Below, in pieces: positions 8,739 through 20,195 of a DNA stretch of 64,000 nt. The DNA is from Rhodeus uyekii. Lineage: Eukaryota; Chordata; Actinopteri; Cypriniformes; Acheilognathidae. The DNA is taken from positions 806,001 to 870,000 of the forward strand of contig JAWRVZ010000014.1 of NCBI GenBank assembly GCA_037043235.1, in the 5' to 3' direction. Positions within the stretch are counted from its first letter, which is position 1; each line of letters opens with the position of its first letter. Position numbers and translations under genes: made by a program. Under the pieces are notes generated by a model, which had not been told where the DNA came from, did not search any database, and saw only the letters and a list, made by a program, of their open reading frames with translations.

Positions 8739-11700
8739 ATTCATTCTTCGGTGACATCCCTGGTCGAACAACAAACAAGGTAGAAAGTGTTAGTCTGTCT
8801 AAGTGGAAGTGACTGGAAAGGGGATCGGGATAGCATCACTCAGACGTGAGTTTTGAAAATTACACCGACCATATAATATGCAATAAATGTCATATGGTTA
8901 AGTGGGACTGGCTAGACTACAGGCGCGCCACAAGGTGTAATAGTCGCTCGTATCCGTAGACTGGTTGAAGTCTCTTCTTCCAGGTAGGCGGAAGACAGCG
9001 CAAAGGGACGCACTCGTGGGACAGGGGAAGTCCCACAAAGGAGTGTAAGACACTGGATGGGAACGCGGGTTCGATCCCCGGTTTCCAGGTAGATCCGTGG
9101 CACTGTGAACCTGACTTGATCACTTCCACTTCAGATAGGGGTACCCCGAATTTAGTGAATCAGGCAGTTAGGGACTAAAGCATTAGTTAATTATAAAATA
9201 ATAATATGAAATAAATATAGGGGTAACTTGTTTGCCAGGGATGCATCTGGAACGATTCCTGCAAAGTTAAATTTTACGAGAAAATTTTGTGACCCGAATT
9301 GGTTTGGATCAGGATTTGTGTTTTTGTAGTATACTTTGTGGTTTCATCACGCAGAAGCCACAGCTGTGTTATTCAAAGATCGCCGCCTCCATCTCTTCCT
9401 ACCATGACTTCAGGTGAGTATTAACTTTGACTAAAATATGGCTAACAATAACTGAGTAGTCTGATTATTCCTGATTATTAAATGAGCAGAAGAAAAAAAA
9501 AATGCTGTAAACAGCGCTGCTTCTCAAAGTGAATTTTCAGAGCTCAGGAGAAAAATGTTCAGTCTGTTTTTAATTCTGAGTGTAAAAACAAGGTTGGAAG
9601 TCATGATAAAATAATGAAACAGAAGAGATTAAATGCTGTAAACAGCTCTGCTTCTCAAAGTAAATTTGGTCAGTCTGTGTTTTTAATTCTGAAATTAAAA
9701 ATAAGGTTGGAAGACATGATAAAATAAAGAAACGCTGAAGAGAAGATATTAAAGGCTGTACACAGCTCTGCTCATCAAAAGCAAAATTTCAGAGCTCAGT
9801 AAGAAAATGCTCCTAGTTTTAATTTGATTGGAAAGTGTGAGCAAAGAAAGAGCCTGAACGATATAAATGTCTGCTAGATGGGATAAAGTGACATATTTCT
9901 GGTGTTTAGATTTGAAAAGAAGATCAGTGTCTGATATACCGACATTTACGTTTTCGTCTGGAAAAGAACAAAAATAAGATTAAAGTCTTAAGGAATTCTT
10001 TTGAAAGGAAGATTTGTACTGAGAAGTTTTATAGTGAATGGATAAGGATAAATTGCGTCAAATTACAGACAATGACTCCAAAAGATGGGAGTTTCAGTAA
10101 TATGTAATTCGCAAAAAGACCACTATAAAAATTATAATTCTTTGAAAACGTATTTTTGGGCAAAGATTTCTGAAACAGGCCAGAGTCAAAATAAAGTAGA
10201 TAAATGTTGAAAGTTTACAAAAATGCAGTGTTCCAGTCCTTGAATCCAGTCCAGAGTTTCTCTCTCTCATTCAGTCAGCTAACTGCTGTTATCTCAGTAT
10301 GTGTCATCAGTGATAAACAATTTACAGGAAGTGAAAATCATAGACACAGAGACGTTAAAGGAAATCATGTTACAGGCAGTTCAAAACTTTTAAAAGTTCC
10401 ACATTTATGATTGTGCACATTAAATTTGTTTCAACAACTAAATGCCTTTAAAGAGGAGTTTTAAAATAAATTTAAATGAGTTTAAGATAAAAATGAAGAC
10501 CTGGTTATAAAAGGGAGATTAAATTGTTTGATTAAATTGTTATGACCAGTAATTTTTGTTTTTGTCTCATCTTAGTCTCCACCATGGTACAAGGCTGATG
10601 GAGTAGACAATGGTGATAGCGATGCTGAGATTAAACACAGATAATAAGCTATGCTGCTGTTTTAAATATGTTAATAGCTTTTACTGATAACATACTGCTG
10701 TTATTAACCGGTCTCCTTGTTTTGAACACTATCAGGCAGTCGAAATAACTCTGGTGGTTCTTGAATGTACCTTCCATAAGTTCCAGAGAATACCTGAACC
10801 TGAATAAAACTCGAAGATCCGCAAAGGGAATGAAAGGGTTAACACAGTTGTGCACGAGGGCGTCCACTCAATGACGGGTAAGTTCCTCTAATGGCCACAT
10901 GGTGGACAACCTAAGCCAGAGGTTTGCCGCCGCTCCTGGGCATCTACCCAAAAACAGGGGAAGGGAGATGTTTTCTGTGACAACTGGATGAGAGTTGAGA
11001 GGATGTCTGTGGTTGGCTAGTAGCATCCTTCAGTGGGGGGACCTGTTAAATTGCAGAAGTCTGCCCCAAAACTGAGTTCCTCCATACCAGGTCACTGCAA
11101 CCGCATTCCTTGACAAGTGTCCCCAACTTGTAGAAGATGCCAGGGGAGTCCCTGAAGAGGTTGTTTATAAAGAGATAATGGGAATGTGCTTTCAAGAGCT
11201 GGCTGAGAACATGATGTGATTGACCTTTAGTTGTTGTGGAGACCATAAAAAACTTTATAATATCAAGAACATGATATTGGGTTGGCTTATGGGAATTAAC
11301 TGAAAATTAATAGAAATTGAACTAATATGTCTCTATCATAGTTTTCACTCTTGCAGGTCGTTAGACATGGTGGTGACTAAAGATGAAGAGCGTTTTTTAC
11401 AGATTAAAGATGGTCTGGATAACAAAGGTTAAGTGAATTTTTAACAAAGTAAACTTAGTAATGCTCCTAGCATGCTTTGAGATGATAAAAATGGGTCTAA
11501 TTGAGTTAAATATTTACATTTAAGAAATGTGTGAATGATTATGGTTTCTAAATGGCAAATAATTTACTATTGCATTCTGCCAAAAAGTTACAGTCTTAGA
11601 CTGCTGAGGAAAACTGTTGGCTGAGAGAGAGATTGTGAGTGGAGGCTGGGTATGGCACTCTGTTATCAAACTGATAAAGGAACTAAAACAACCTAGCAAA

Positions 11701-12574
11701 CTTCTCTAAAAACGAATGAATTATAAACAGACATTATACTGAATAAGTTAAACCTAGAGAAGACTTTAAAGCTTAAATCTTTGTAGAATAAATACCAGAA
11801 GTAAACCTTGAATATGAGCGATTTGTATTCATGTCTGAGTGTGTGTGAGTTTTGTATGTCCACATAGTGCACATGTTGTCATTAACCTCTGGAATGAGTG
11901 TTTGATCATTACAGATGGGTTAAGTGAAATGACATATATACAGAAGCCGAGAATTCTGATTGAATTTGATGAAACGACGACACCATACATGGGACGAGCT
12001 TTAATTGGACTGAATATCCAGCTCTGTCTGCTAGTGGTAAATATGACTACTTTTGTCATTTATGATGTTAATTTCAAGTTATTCTCTGGATTAGTTTAAA
12101 CAATTGTGTAAGTTGAAATTGTGAAGCTGAAGATTGCCGTCCATTATGGGGTTTAAAACCCTTGTCTAAATTCAACTGAGGGTCTAAATTTAAATACTAT
12201 CAACTATGAGTGATCCGAGTGTTATAGACTTGACATTAAGACTTGACGGCAGAGATAGTGTGACACATTGGCTAAAGTCACCCTCCAAATTATCCAGAGA
12301 GCACCCTCACATTTATGAAGGCTGGTGGGCGATCAAAGGAGTGAAAATAACTTATAAAAAGTTTTTATTGATTTTCATCCATTAAGTGGATACATGACAT
12401 TAGATCAGCCATTCATACAAAGGGTTAATGAAACAGCAGCTATGAGACTGTCTGTGTGACTTAGGGATTAAAGCACAAGTAATATTTTCAAAGATAAACT
12501 CAAGGGCAGAACATTTACTTACTGAGTAATTAGAAGGTTTGAAACTCAGTTAATAATATTGAATTCGTCTAAAT
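8739..12574 (+). other. ERV2 interior, non-coding
   Basis: No gag, protease, RT or integrase motif was found in any frame. The sequence is paralogous to 58300-61109, but about 1 kb (roughly 10480-11490) is missing from that copy. A good splice donor lies at 9411-9419 (mutated in the other copy). Splice-like acceptors TTTTCACTCTTGCAG (ending 11356) and TCATTACAG (ending 11914) precede short open stretches, but joined they give no recognisable protein. A tRNA B-box-like GGTTCGATCCC lies near 9068. Confidence 0.4.
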
Positions 12575-13979
12575 CTGTTATCTGCCCTAATATATAGACC
12601 TCCAAACAGGAATGGGGATTTTATACATGAGTTCTCTGAACTTTTATTGGGATGGTCCCTTCTTTTGACAATATTTTTAATTTTGAGAGACTTCAACATA
12701 AATGTTTGTGGTTCTTTAAAGCCCTTGGCGAAAGATTTTGTACCTTTATTAGAGCCTTTTGATTTTTTTTTTTACAGTATGTTTCTGGCCCAACACACGA
12801 GTTATAAAGCATCATTTGATACCGTTGACCATAAGATTTTCATTGAGTGTCTTTGAGATTTGGTTGGCATTGAGGGTTTAGCCCTGGAATGAATGAATTA
12901 CTCATATCTAAAAGATAGGACTTATTTTAGTCAATCCTGGGATTTTCTTTTCATCCGTTACCCCTCTCTTGTATGGGGTCCCTCATGGCTCAATTTGGGG
13001 CCAGTTCTGTTCTCCCTCTATATGCTTCCTTTGGGAGTGATTTTGAAAAATATGCCATTCATTATAATTTGTATGCTAATGACTCTCACATTTATTATCA
13101 AGTATCCATTCAATCTTTGTTTGAATGTTTAGATAATGTTAAGTGCTGGCTAACAATTTTCTCCAGCTGAATGAGTCTGAGTTTATTTTATTTGGTAATA
13201 AGGGATGTCTTTGTGATGTCATTGACTGCCCGGGATTCCTTTCAGGGAAAAATCTTTATAGTTTGAAAAACCTAGGAGGCATTTTTGACTCTGAGCTCAA
13301 ATTTGATCACCAAATTAAGGCATTGTTAAAAATAGTTTTAATCATCTTAGCTCTATATCTAAGTTGAAGTCTATCCTCTGTTTTTATGACATGGAGAAAG
13401 TTGTGCGTACCTTTATGCTATTTTGTTTGAATTACTATACTGTATCTGGGTGTGAGTCAGGTCTCTCTCTCTCCTGCAGCTCGTTCAGAATTCAGCTGCT
13501 AGGTTTCTAACTACGAAGAGAGAGAACACATTCCAGTGCTTATCTAACAACAATGGCTTCCGATACGTTTCAGAATTCATTATAAAGTGTTGCTATATGT
13601 TTTTAAAGCTTTACATGGGTTAGAACCAGAGAATATTTCAGATCTAATCATTCTGCATCACTCAAATAGGTCCCTGCGTTCAAAAGATCAATAACAACTA
13701 ATGATTCCTTGATCTCGCCTAAAATGCAAAGGTGATTGGGCCTTCTCTGTTGCAGCTCTAAGACTATCTCTCTGATAAATCTTCTTCTACTCTCGGTTTA
13801 TTTCATAGTGTGCTAAAAACTCATCTGTTTTCAATAGCATTTGAAAGTATTTTGAAATCTGCCGTTTGTTAGTGTGTATTATGCTTTATTTATGCTTTCA
13901 TTAATTTTTATTTGGTTAGCACTTCGGTTTCCACATAGTGGTGTTGAAAGTGCTTTATAAACAAGGTTGAGTTGAGTTA
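12575..13979 (+). mobile_element. Decayed L2/CR1-type LINE fragment
   Basis: Translated pieces match LINE ORF2 landmarks in order: endonuclease-like ALIYRPPNR and FNINV (12590-12710), a jump caused by an internal deletion near 12775, then RT blocks like FDTVDHK (about 12815), FSLYMLPLG (about 13010), YANDSHIYY (catalytic YADD changed to YAND, about 13070) and a thumb-like region to 13800. It has many stops and frameshifts. The 3' end is GTGCTTTATAAACAAGGTTGAGTTGAG, the short-repeat tail typical of fish L2-like LINEs, written here only as a description of 13945-13975. Confidence 0.75.
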
Positions 13980-14784
13980 ATATCATATTTTTGTTTTTGA
14001 GGCAATGCTGATAATATTTGTGGGATCAGAAAGTCTAAACATTTGATAGAGAAATACCTTGACAAGTAATTAAAATGAAAATAAATAAAATGAATGTTAT
14101 GAACAGAAAATTCAGATATGAATTTGGATCAATTTAAGAATACTTTTAAATTAATAAATTATGAAAATCTGACAGTTCTTGTTCAGCTTATAACAAATTT
14201 GAAAGATAGCAAACCTAATGGTATCTGATGAGCCAAATGACAATGAAAGGGTTTAGATTTTGGTCATAACGCATAAGCAGGTTTAACAAACTGAGATACT
14301 GAGAACAAAATTGACTAAAGGAAATCATTATTATTTGATTTTGAATTTTGGAATGTTAACATGGTTTGAATACTGTGAAATTATTTTGTTTCAGTGGAAA
14401 TAATTATTGAAATGATTATTTGAATTTGTTTCATTTTTTATTTCTGTTTTTGAAAAAGAAAATTTTAAGATGTCCTGCAATTAAGATGGTACATGCTATT
14501 TGCCTGTTAAATGAATGACACTTTCAGTAGAAACTCAAAGCTTAAGACGGATTTTTATGGGATTTATTTATTCTTTCATTGTTTATTTTTATTTAGACCA
14601 CCTTTGATTTTAATTGGTGTAGTGAAATAGATTTACCCTCTTATTTCATGTATTCTACAATGAATTGGAAATTGTTTTGTTTTTGGTTTATTTACAACAA
14701 CAACAACAAAGTGTATATCTTGATATTTTCATGCAATGATGGGTGATTATACCAGTAGACGTGACACTTTTAACCTAATACCTG
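13980..14784. other. AT-rich ERV2 interior, no gene
   Basis: AT-rich sequence between the LINE fragment and LTR copy B. I see no coding frame, no polypurine tract directly before the LTR, and no recognisable repeat ends, apart from a CAACAACAACAA run near 14697. Confidence 0.4.
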
Positions 14785-15019
14785 GTTATTATAGATATGT
14801 TATTTTCCTTTCTGATTTGGATGATTTGTAAAGAGTGATTTATAATCAAGTTAGGGATTTTTATTTAGTTAAAAACTTTCTTTACTTTTCTGTAGTTTTC
14901 CATTGAGTAAGGATGAATATTGTCAGCACTTCTCAACAGATAGAACATTATCAGAATGTTTTGGTTGAGAGTTGAAGCCTGAGCCGAGTTCAGCCTTGGA
15001 GAAGCTGTATATGTGTGTG
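14785..15019 (+). repeat. ERV2 3' LTR (copy B), proximal part
   Basis: From TGTTATTTTCC at 14797 this matches 8073-8290 almost base for base up to the (GT)n tract, where the gypsy element has inserted. The first 70 or so bases of copies A and C are missing here. Confidence 0.65.
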
Positions 15020-15462
15020 TGTCATGAAACCGGAGGAGACTGGATTCAAGTGCGAAAAGTAGTTTATTGTAAATGATGAGTAAATGGATAAATGTCCAGG
15101 AACTGACGGCGCAGAGACTCAATGGGCTTGTAGATAGTGACGTGAAGAGGTGACATCCAAGTGCGCGGCGTGGAGGTGAACAAGGAACACGGGAACCGGG
15201 AACACACAACGACACGCTGACGGCAGACACTGGAACAGGAAATCACGAACACTGGCGCTGGAGACAACGGACTCGAGGGAACACACTGCAGAACAACGAC
15301 TCGACAAGGTGGTGAGGGAAGAGGTGAACTAAATAGGCAGAGGGAGATGGGGATCAGGTGTGTGCGATGATGGTGGCGGTGATCAGTGACCACGCCTCCC
15401 ACATTCATCTCACAATCATACACAGTCAATCCTAAGAGACAATGAATTCGCGAACCGTGACA
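15020..15462 (-). repeat. 3' LTR of gypsy element
   Basis: 443 bp. On the plus strand it starts TGTCATGAAACC and ends CGAACCGTGACA. It follows the polypurine tract of the minus-strand element. Confidence 0.92.
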
Positions 15463-15477
15463 GTACCCCCCCCCCCC

Positions 15478-18369
15478 TTAGGAGCGTCTCTCAACGCTCC
15501 CAGAGGCACTTACCTGTCGATTGTAGTCATCGATGAGGGAGTGATCCAATATGTCTCTGGCAGGTACCCAACTTCTCTCCTCCGGGCCGTAACCTTCCCA
15601 GTCCACCAAGTACTGGAATCCGCGTCCCCTCCTCCTTGAATCCAGAATACGGTTTACCGAATAAGTGGGTTCCCCGTCTACGAGACGCGGCGGTGGAGGA
15701 ACCGGGGTGGGCGGATTAATGCGAGAACGAAAAACGGGCTTAATTTTGGAAACATGAAAGGCGGCATGAATCCTCCCGTACGCGGGAGGTAGTTTGAGGC
15801 GGACTGTCACCGGACTAATGATCTTGGTGACAGGGAACGGGCCAATGAATTTGGGAGCAAGTTTATTACACACGGAGCGGAGAGGAATATCTTTGGAAGA
15901 AAGCCACACTTTTTGACCCACGACGTAGACGGGAGGCTTCGACCGGTGGCGATCGGCCTGGGCCTTGGTGCGCGCTCCCACTTGTAGCAGAGTCTCGCGG
16001 GCTCTACTCCAAGTGCGACGGCACCTCTGGATGAATGCGTGAGCGGAGGGGACCGCGACTTCGGATTCCAGACTGGGAAAAACAGGTGGCTGGTACCCTA
16101 GGCTACACTCAAATGGCGAAAGGCCCGTGGATGATGCTGGTAACGAGTTATGTGCGTACTCAACCCACGGGAGTTGTTGGCTCCAGGAAGCCGGATTCTG
16201 TGACACCGTACACCGTAAACATCTCTCGAGGTCTTGGTTAGCTCGTTCGGTCTGGCCGTTGCTTTGGGGATGGAAACCCGAAGACAGGCTTACAGTCGCC
16301 CCCAGTAGCTTACAAAACTCTTTCCAGAATTTGGATATAAATTGGGGCCCTCTGTCAGAGACCACGTCTGTCGGGAGGCCATGAATACGAAAGACGTGTT
16401 CAATGACAGATGCCGCTGTCTCCTTAGCGGATGGTAACTTTGGTAAGGGTATGAAATGTGCTGCCTTCGAGAACCGGTCCACTACGGTTAAAACAACCGT
16501 GTTCCCCTGGGAGGGTGGGAGGGCGGTGACGAAATCTAGCGCGATGTGGGACCAGGGTCTCGAAGGCACCGACAGCGGCTGAAGCAACCCATCTGGTGAA
16601 CGATTGGAAGTCTTACCCTGGGCACAGTCGGAACAAGCCAAAACAAAATCTCGGATGTCACAGGCCATCTTAGGCCACCAGAATCGTTGTTTTACTAAGA
16701 AGTTAGTGCGACTGATTCCTGGATGACAAGCTATTTTGGAGCAGTGACCCCATCGGATGACCTCGGATCTGACTTCCTCCGGCACAAATAATCGACCCGG
16801 TGGACCCCCGGGCGGAGGCGTTACCCCATCTAAGGCCAATTTGACCCTCGCTTCGATCTCCCACATGAGTGAGGAAACAATGAGTCTCTCAGGAAAAATA
16901 CACTCGGGAGTAGACGGGCGCTCGGAAAAATCAAAAATGCGTGATAAGGCATCGGGCTTGATGTTTTTGGACCCCGGCCTGTAAGATAGCAAAAAGTCAA
17001 AACGTCCGAAAAAAAGGGCCCACCGCGCCTGCCTGGAGTTGAGTCTCTTGGCGGTTCTAATGTACTCTAAGTTCTTGTGATCGGTCCAAACTAGAAAGGG
17101 CACCCCTGACCCCTCTAACCAGTGACGCCACTCCTCCAACGCTAGCTTGACTGCCAACAACTCTCGGTTACCAATATCATAATTGCGTTCGGCTGGGGAC
17201 AGACGGTGGGAAAAAAACGCGCAAGGGTGCATCTTATCATCTGAGGGAGAGCGCTGGGAGAGAACCGCACCTACCCCCACCTCTGAAGCGTCGACCTCCA
17301 CCACAAACTGACGTGTGGGATCAGGGGCAATCAAAATGGGAGCCGAAACGAAGCGGCTCTTAAGTTTGGAGAACGCCGCTTCGGCGGCGTTGCACCACCT
17401 GAACGTCGTTCTGGGGGAGGTCAAGGCTGTCAGAGGAGCGGCTAGTTGGCTGAAGTTGCGGATGAAACGTCGGTAGAAGTTGGCGAACCCCAGGAATCTC
17501 AACAGGGCCTTGCGAGAGTCCGGGGTTGGCCACTCCACCACAGCCTTAACCTTGTCGGGATCCATGCACACTCCCTCCGACGAGATGATATACCCTAGAA
17601 AAGGAACAGACTGTGCATGAAAAACGCATTTCTCCGCCTTGACAAAAAGACCATTCTGTAGTAACCGTTGGAGCACTCGCCGGACGTGTTGAACATGTTC
17701 CTGGAGAGACGAGGAAAAAATCAGTATGTCATCCAGGTAAACATACGTGAACTGATCTATCATGTCTCTCAACACGTCATTGACGAGTGCTTGGAAGACA
17801 GCTGGGGAGTTGGACAGCCCAAAAGGCATGACCAAGTATTCAAAGTGGCCCCTGGGGGTATTAAATGCTGTCTTCCATTCATCCCCCTCTCTTATGCGGA
17901 CCAAATGATAAGCATTCCTTAAATCCAATTTCGTGAAGATAGACGCTCCCTGCAACCTCTCGAAGGCTGAAGACATTAGCGGTAGAGGATAGGTATTCTT
18001 TACCGTGATGTTGTTCAACCCTCGGTAGTCAATACAAGGCCGCAGAGACCCGTCCTTCTTCCCCACAAAAAAGAACCCCGCCCCCGCTGGAGAAGAAGAG
18101 GGGCGGATGAACCCGGTAGCCAAAGAATCAGAAATATATTTCTCCATGGCCTCCCTCTCCGGAATGGAAAGAGAGTATAACTTGCCCTTAGGCGGAGACA
18201 TACCTGGCAGAATATCTATCGCACAGTCGTAGGGACGGTGCGGAGGAAGAGAAGCAGCCCGAGACTTACTGAACACTTCCTTCAGGTCGAGGTACTCTGG
18301 GGGCACGTTAGACAAATTCATCGGCTCCTCCTGCAACACAGAACTAGACACAGACGAACGTGCAGACAC
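15478..18369 (-). CDS. pol: Gypsy pol: RT, RNase H, integrase, chromodomain
   Basis: A 963-residue frame. RT spans about 60-230, with FTKLDL (145-150) and the catalytic YLDD at 211-214. RNase H follows, with catalytic Asp at 360 (VEVDAS) and 430 (WTDHKN). Integrase has a zinc-binding segment (ACHPG near 548, LACSDC 578-582) and a D,D(35)E core at D612 (LDFV), D672 (SDRG) and E708 (QTER). The last 60 residues form a chromodomain (YLVDWEGYGPEERSWVP). This is the standard chromovirus order. The frame opens about 55 nt downstream of the protease stop, in another frame, so the true pol probably began upstream as part of one polyprotein. A one-base change in a short G run near 18430 could account for the break. 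Confidence 0.93.
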   Translation of the reverse strand: MSARSSVSSSVLQEEPMNLSNVPPEYLDLKEVFSKSRAASLPPHRPYDCAIDILPGMSPPKGKLYSLSIPEREAMEKYISDSLATGFIRPSSSPAGAGFFFVGKKDGSLRPCIDYRGLNNITVKNTYPLPLMSSAFERLQGASIFTKLDLRNAYHLVRIREGDEWKTAFNTPRGHFEYLVMPFGLSNSPAVFQALVNDVLRDMIDQFTYVYLDDILIFSSSLQEHVQHVRRVLQRLLQNGLFVKAEKCVFHAQSVPFLGYIISSEGVCMDPDKVKAVVEWPTPDSRKALLRFLGFANFYRRFIRNFSQLAAPLTALTSPRTTFRWCNAAEAAFSKLKSRFVSAPILIAPDPTRQFVVEVDASEVGVGAVLSQRSPSDDKMHPCAFFSHRLSPAERNYDIGNRELLAVKLALEEWRHWLEGSGVPFLVWTDHKNLEYIRTAKRLNSRQARWALFFGRFDFLLSYRPGSKNIKPDALSRIFDFSERPSTPECIFPERLIVSSLMWEIEARVKLALDGVTPPPGGPPGRLFVPEEVRSEVIRWGHCSKIACHPGISRTNFLVKQRFWWPKMACDIRDFVLACSDCAQGKTSNRSPDGLLQPLSVPSRPWSHIALDFVTALPPSQGNTVVLTVVDRFSKAAHFIPLPKLPSAKETAASVIEHVFRIHGLPTDVVSDRGPQFISKFWKEFCKLLGATVSLSSGFHPQSNGQTERANQDLERCLRCTVSQNPASWSQQLPWVEYAHNSLPASSTGLSPFECSLGYQPPVFPSLESEVAVPSAHAFIQRCRRTWSRARETLLQVGARTKAQADRHRSKPPVYVVGQKVWLSSKDIPLRSVCNKLAPKFIGPFPVTKIISPVTVRLKLPPAYGRIHAAFHVSKIKPVFRSRINPPTPVPPPPRLVDGEPTYSVNRILDSRRRGRGFQYLVDWEGYGPEERSWVPARDILDHSLIDDYNRQVSASGSVERRS

Positions 18370-18424
18370 GAGACAAGAGGCATGACACTGATCACTCCAG
18401 TTAAGAATGCTATTGTGTCCCCAG

Positions 18425-18853
18425 TCAACCCTTGATTAGCCAGGGATGACCGAGGACGATGGGAACCGAGGGACAGTCCGTGATAAAAAAGTCTATGGTC
18501 TCTCTGTGGTTACCTGCTGTGATGAGTGTGAGGGAAATGGTTCTGAGAGCAATGTCCGGAAGGCTTTGGCCGCCTAGGGCGTTGACGGCAATGGAATGGG
18601 TGAGGTGCTTAGTGGTGATCTTGTGTTGACGTGCGAAGGAATGATCCATGAGATTGCCCTCAGCCCCGGAGTCCAGTAGTGCATAACAGTGATGAGATTC
18701 GTTGGCCCATTGTAGTCTTACCGGGAGGAGAGTCGAAGAGGAGGTCCGGTTAATGGTGACTGCGCCCGTCAGTAGCCCCCTCCTTACTGGCGGGCGCGTG
18801 CTTTTACCGGACATTGGAGGATGAAATGCCCCTCGCCAGCACAGTAAATACAT
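18425..18853 (-). CDS. Gypsy aspartic protease region
   Basis: This frame contains the retropepsin signature LLDSGAEGNLMD (about residues 59-70) and a C-terminal IVLGHPWL, as in gypsy proteases. It overlaps the end of gag by about 70 nt in the -1 frame. I see no canonical slippery heptamer in the overlap, so this may be a mutation rather than programmed frameshifting. It ends at a stop at 18425, just before the RT frame. Confidence 0.85.
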   Translation of the reverse strand: MYLLCWRGAFHPPMSGKSTRPPVRRGLLTGAVTINRTSSSTLLPVRLQWANESHHCYALLDSGAEGNLMDHSFARQHKITTKHLTHSIAVNALGGQSLPDIALRTISLTLITAGNHRETIDFFITDCPSVPIVLGHPWLIKG

Positions 18854-19733
18854 AATCCAAGGGCTCGGTGGCGTTCTCTCTCCTCCCGGGAAAGCCGAGC
18901 TCGACCAACCTGCATGGGCTCATGATCGGACGAGGGACTGACCGTGCCAGGATGTTGTGGTGGAACTACCGAGGGGGACCCTGGACCTACTGCTGGGGTG
19001 GAGCGAAACTTGCTTCGTTCCAAGCGAGCATCTACACGAAGCGCCAGCTCGATGAGACCATTCAGTTGTGTGGGTAGATCCAGGGCGTATATCTCTCGTT
19101 GGACACGGTCAGCCAGCCCATGCAGGAACCTGTCCCACTGCGCCTCCTCGTTCCACTTGCAGTCGGCCGCGAGTGTGCGAAACTCGATGGCGTAGTCGGA
19201 GACCGACCGATCTCCCTGTTTGAGATCGGATAACCTGCGCGCTGCCTCGCGGCCGACTGCCGACCGGTCGAAAACTCTCTTCATCTCCTCCGCGAAGGCC
19301 TGGAACGAGGAGCAGCACGGGTCTTGATTCTCCCACACCGCCGTACCCCATTTGGCTGCCCGCCCCGAGAGTAACGTAATGACCAGGGCAACCTTGGCTT
19401 GCTCAGTGGAGTATGTTTGAGGTTGCAATGAAAAGAAGACCGAACACTTAGTAATAAAAGATCTGCAAAAGTCTGGTTCTCCGGCGTAACGCTCAGGTGG
19501 TGGTAAATGTGGTTCTGACTGACCTGTGGGGCGGCTGATGGTGGGAGGGGCCGGCGGTGGGGCTGGCGCAGCGGGAACAGACAGCTGTTGGAATTTGCTG
19601 GCGAGCTCGGACATCTGCGCCGCCAGTGTTTGAACGGCGCGCCCGGTGGCCAACATCTGCTCCTCCTGCCTGTCCAGGCGCGCCATGTTGTTAGCAACAA
19701 ACTCTTGCCAGTTGGGTGCATTCGCTGAATCCA
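18784..19733 (-). CDS. gag: Gypsy Gag
   Basis: I take the Met at 19733 (MDSANAPNWQEF) as the start, because upstream codons of the open frame run into the LTR. An alternative Met lies at the LTR edge. The protein, about 316 residues, has an N-terminal heptad-like coiled coil, a proline-rich linker, the capsid pattern QGDRSVSDYAIEFRTLA, and a C-terminal CCHC zinc knuckle (CIYCAGEGHFILQC). This is usual for sushi-type Gag, which assembles the virus-like particle and binds RNA. Confidence 0.9.
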
Positions 19734-19740
19734 TAGTGAG

Positions 19741-19751
19741 GTCGAGTCGTT
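19741..19751 (-). promoter_or_regulatory. Self-priming primer-binding site of gypsy element
   Basis: The minus strand reads AACGACTCGAC one base past the 5' LTR. It is the exact complement of GTCGAGTCGTT within the LTR (minus strand of 20028-20038), which starts 30 bp after a TATTTAG box. No tRNA complement is present. Self-priming with an 11-nt RNA 5' end is established for Tf1 and inferred for the vertebrate sushi group. Confidence 0.7.
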
Positions 19752-19752
19752 C

Positions 19753-20195
19753 TGTCATGAAACCGGAGGAGACTGGATTCAAGTGCGAAAAGTAGTTTAT
19801 TGTAAATGATGAGTAAATGGATAAATGTCCAGGAACTGACGGCGCAGAGACTCAATGGGCTTGTAGATAGTGACGTGAAGAGGTGACATCCAAGTGCGCG
19901 GCGTGGAGGTGAACAAGGAACACGGGAACCGGGAACACACAACGACACGCTGACGGCAGACACTGGAACAGGAAATCACGAACACTGGCGCTGGAGACAA
20001 CGGACTCGAGGGAACACACTGCAGAACAACGACTCGACAAGGTGGTGAGGGAAGAGGTGAACTAAATAGGCAGAGGGAGATGGGGATCAGGTGTGTGCGA
20101 TGATGGTGGCGGTGATCAGTGACCACGCCTCCCACATTCATCTCACAATCATACACAGTCAATCCTAAGAGACAATGAATTCGCGAACCGTGACA
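19753..20195 (-). repeat. 5' LTR of gypsy element
   Basis: 443 bp, identical by eye to 15020-15462. Read on the minus strand it contains the promoter of the element. Confidence 0.92.
20028..20068 (-). promoter_or_regulatory. TATA box and predicted start with self-primer
   Basis: On the minus strand TATTTAG (20062-20068) is followed after 30 bp by GTCGAGTCGTT (20038 down to 20028). The predicted transcript 5' end is therefore complementary to the site at 19741-19751. Confidence 0.6.

Larger units (their letters stand above)
15020..20195 (-). mobile_element. Ty3/gypsy chromodomain retrotransposon (Tf1/sushi type)
   Basis: A complete minus-strand element has two 443-bp LTRs (15020-15462, 19753-20195) with no difference found by eye, flanked by GTGTG (15015-15019, 20196-20200) within a GT microsatellite of the ERV2 LTR. 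The order is 5' LTR, gag, protease, RT, RNase H, integrase, chromodomain, a G-rich polypurine tract (15464-15479), 3' LTR. Identical LTRs mean insertion was very recent. Gag, protease and RT lie in different frames, so this copy may be disabled despite its youth. Confidence 0.93.

Noticed and set aside
11357..12040. Two-exon gene in the ERV2 interior
   Set aside because: The splice-like signals give only short peptides with no known similarity and are not well preserved in the second copy.
14865..15429. Repeated open frames identical at 15 kb and 20 kb
   Set aside because: They lie in the two identical gypsy LTRs and have no coding features.
18784..18853. Programmed -1 frameshift between gag and protease of the gypsy element
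   Set aside because: The frames are in -1 relation, but I see no canonical slippery heptamer, and a further frame break near 18430 suggests ordinary mutation.
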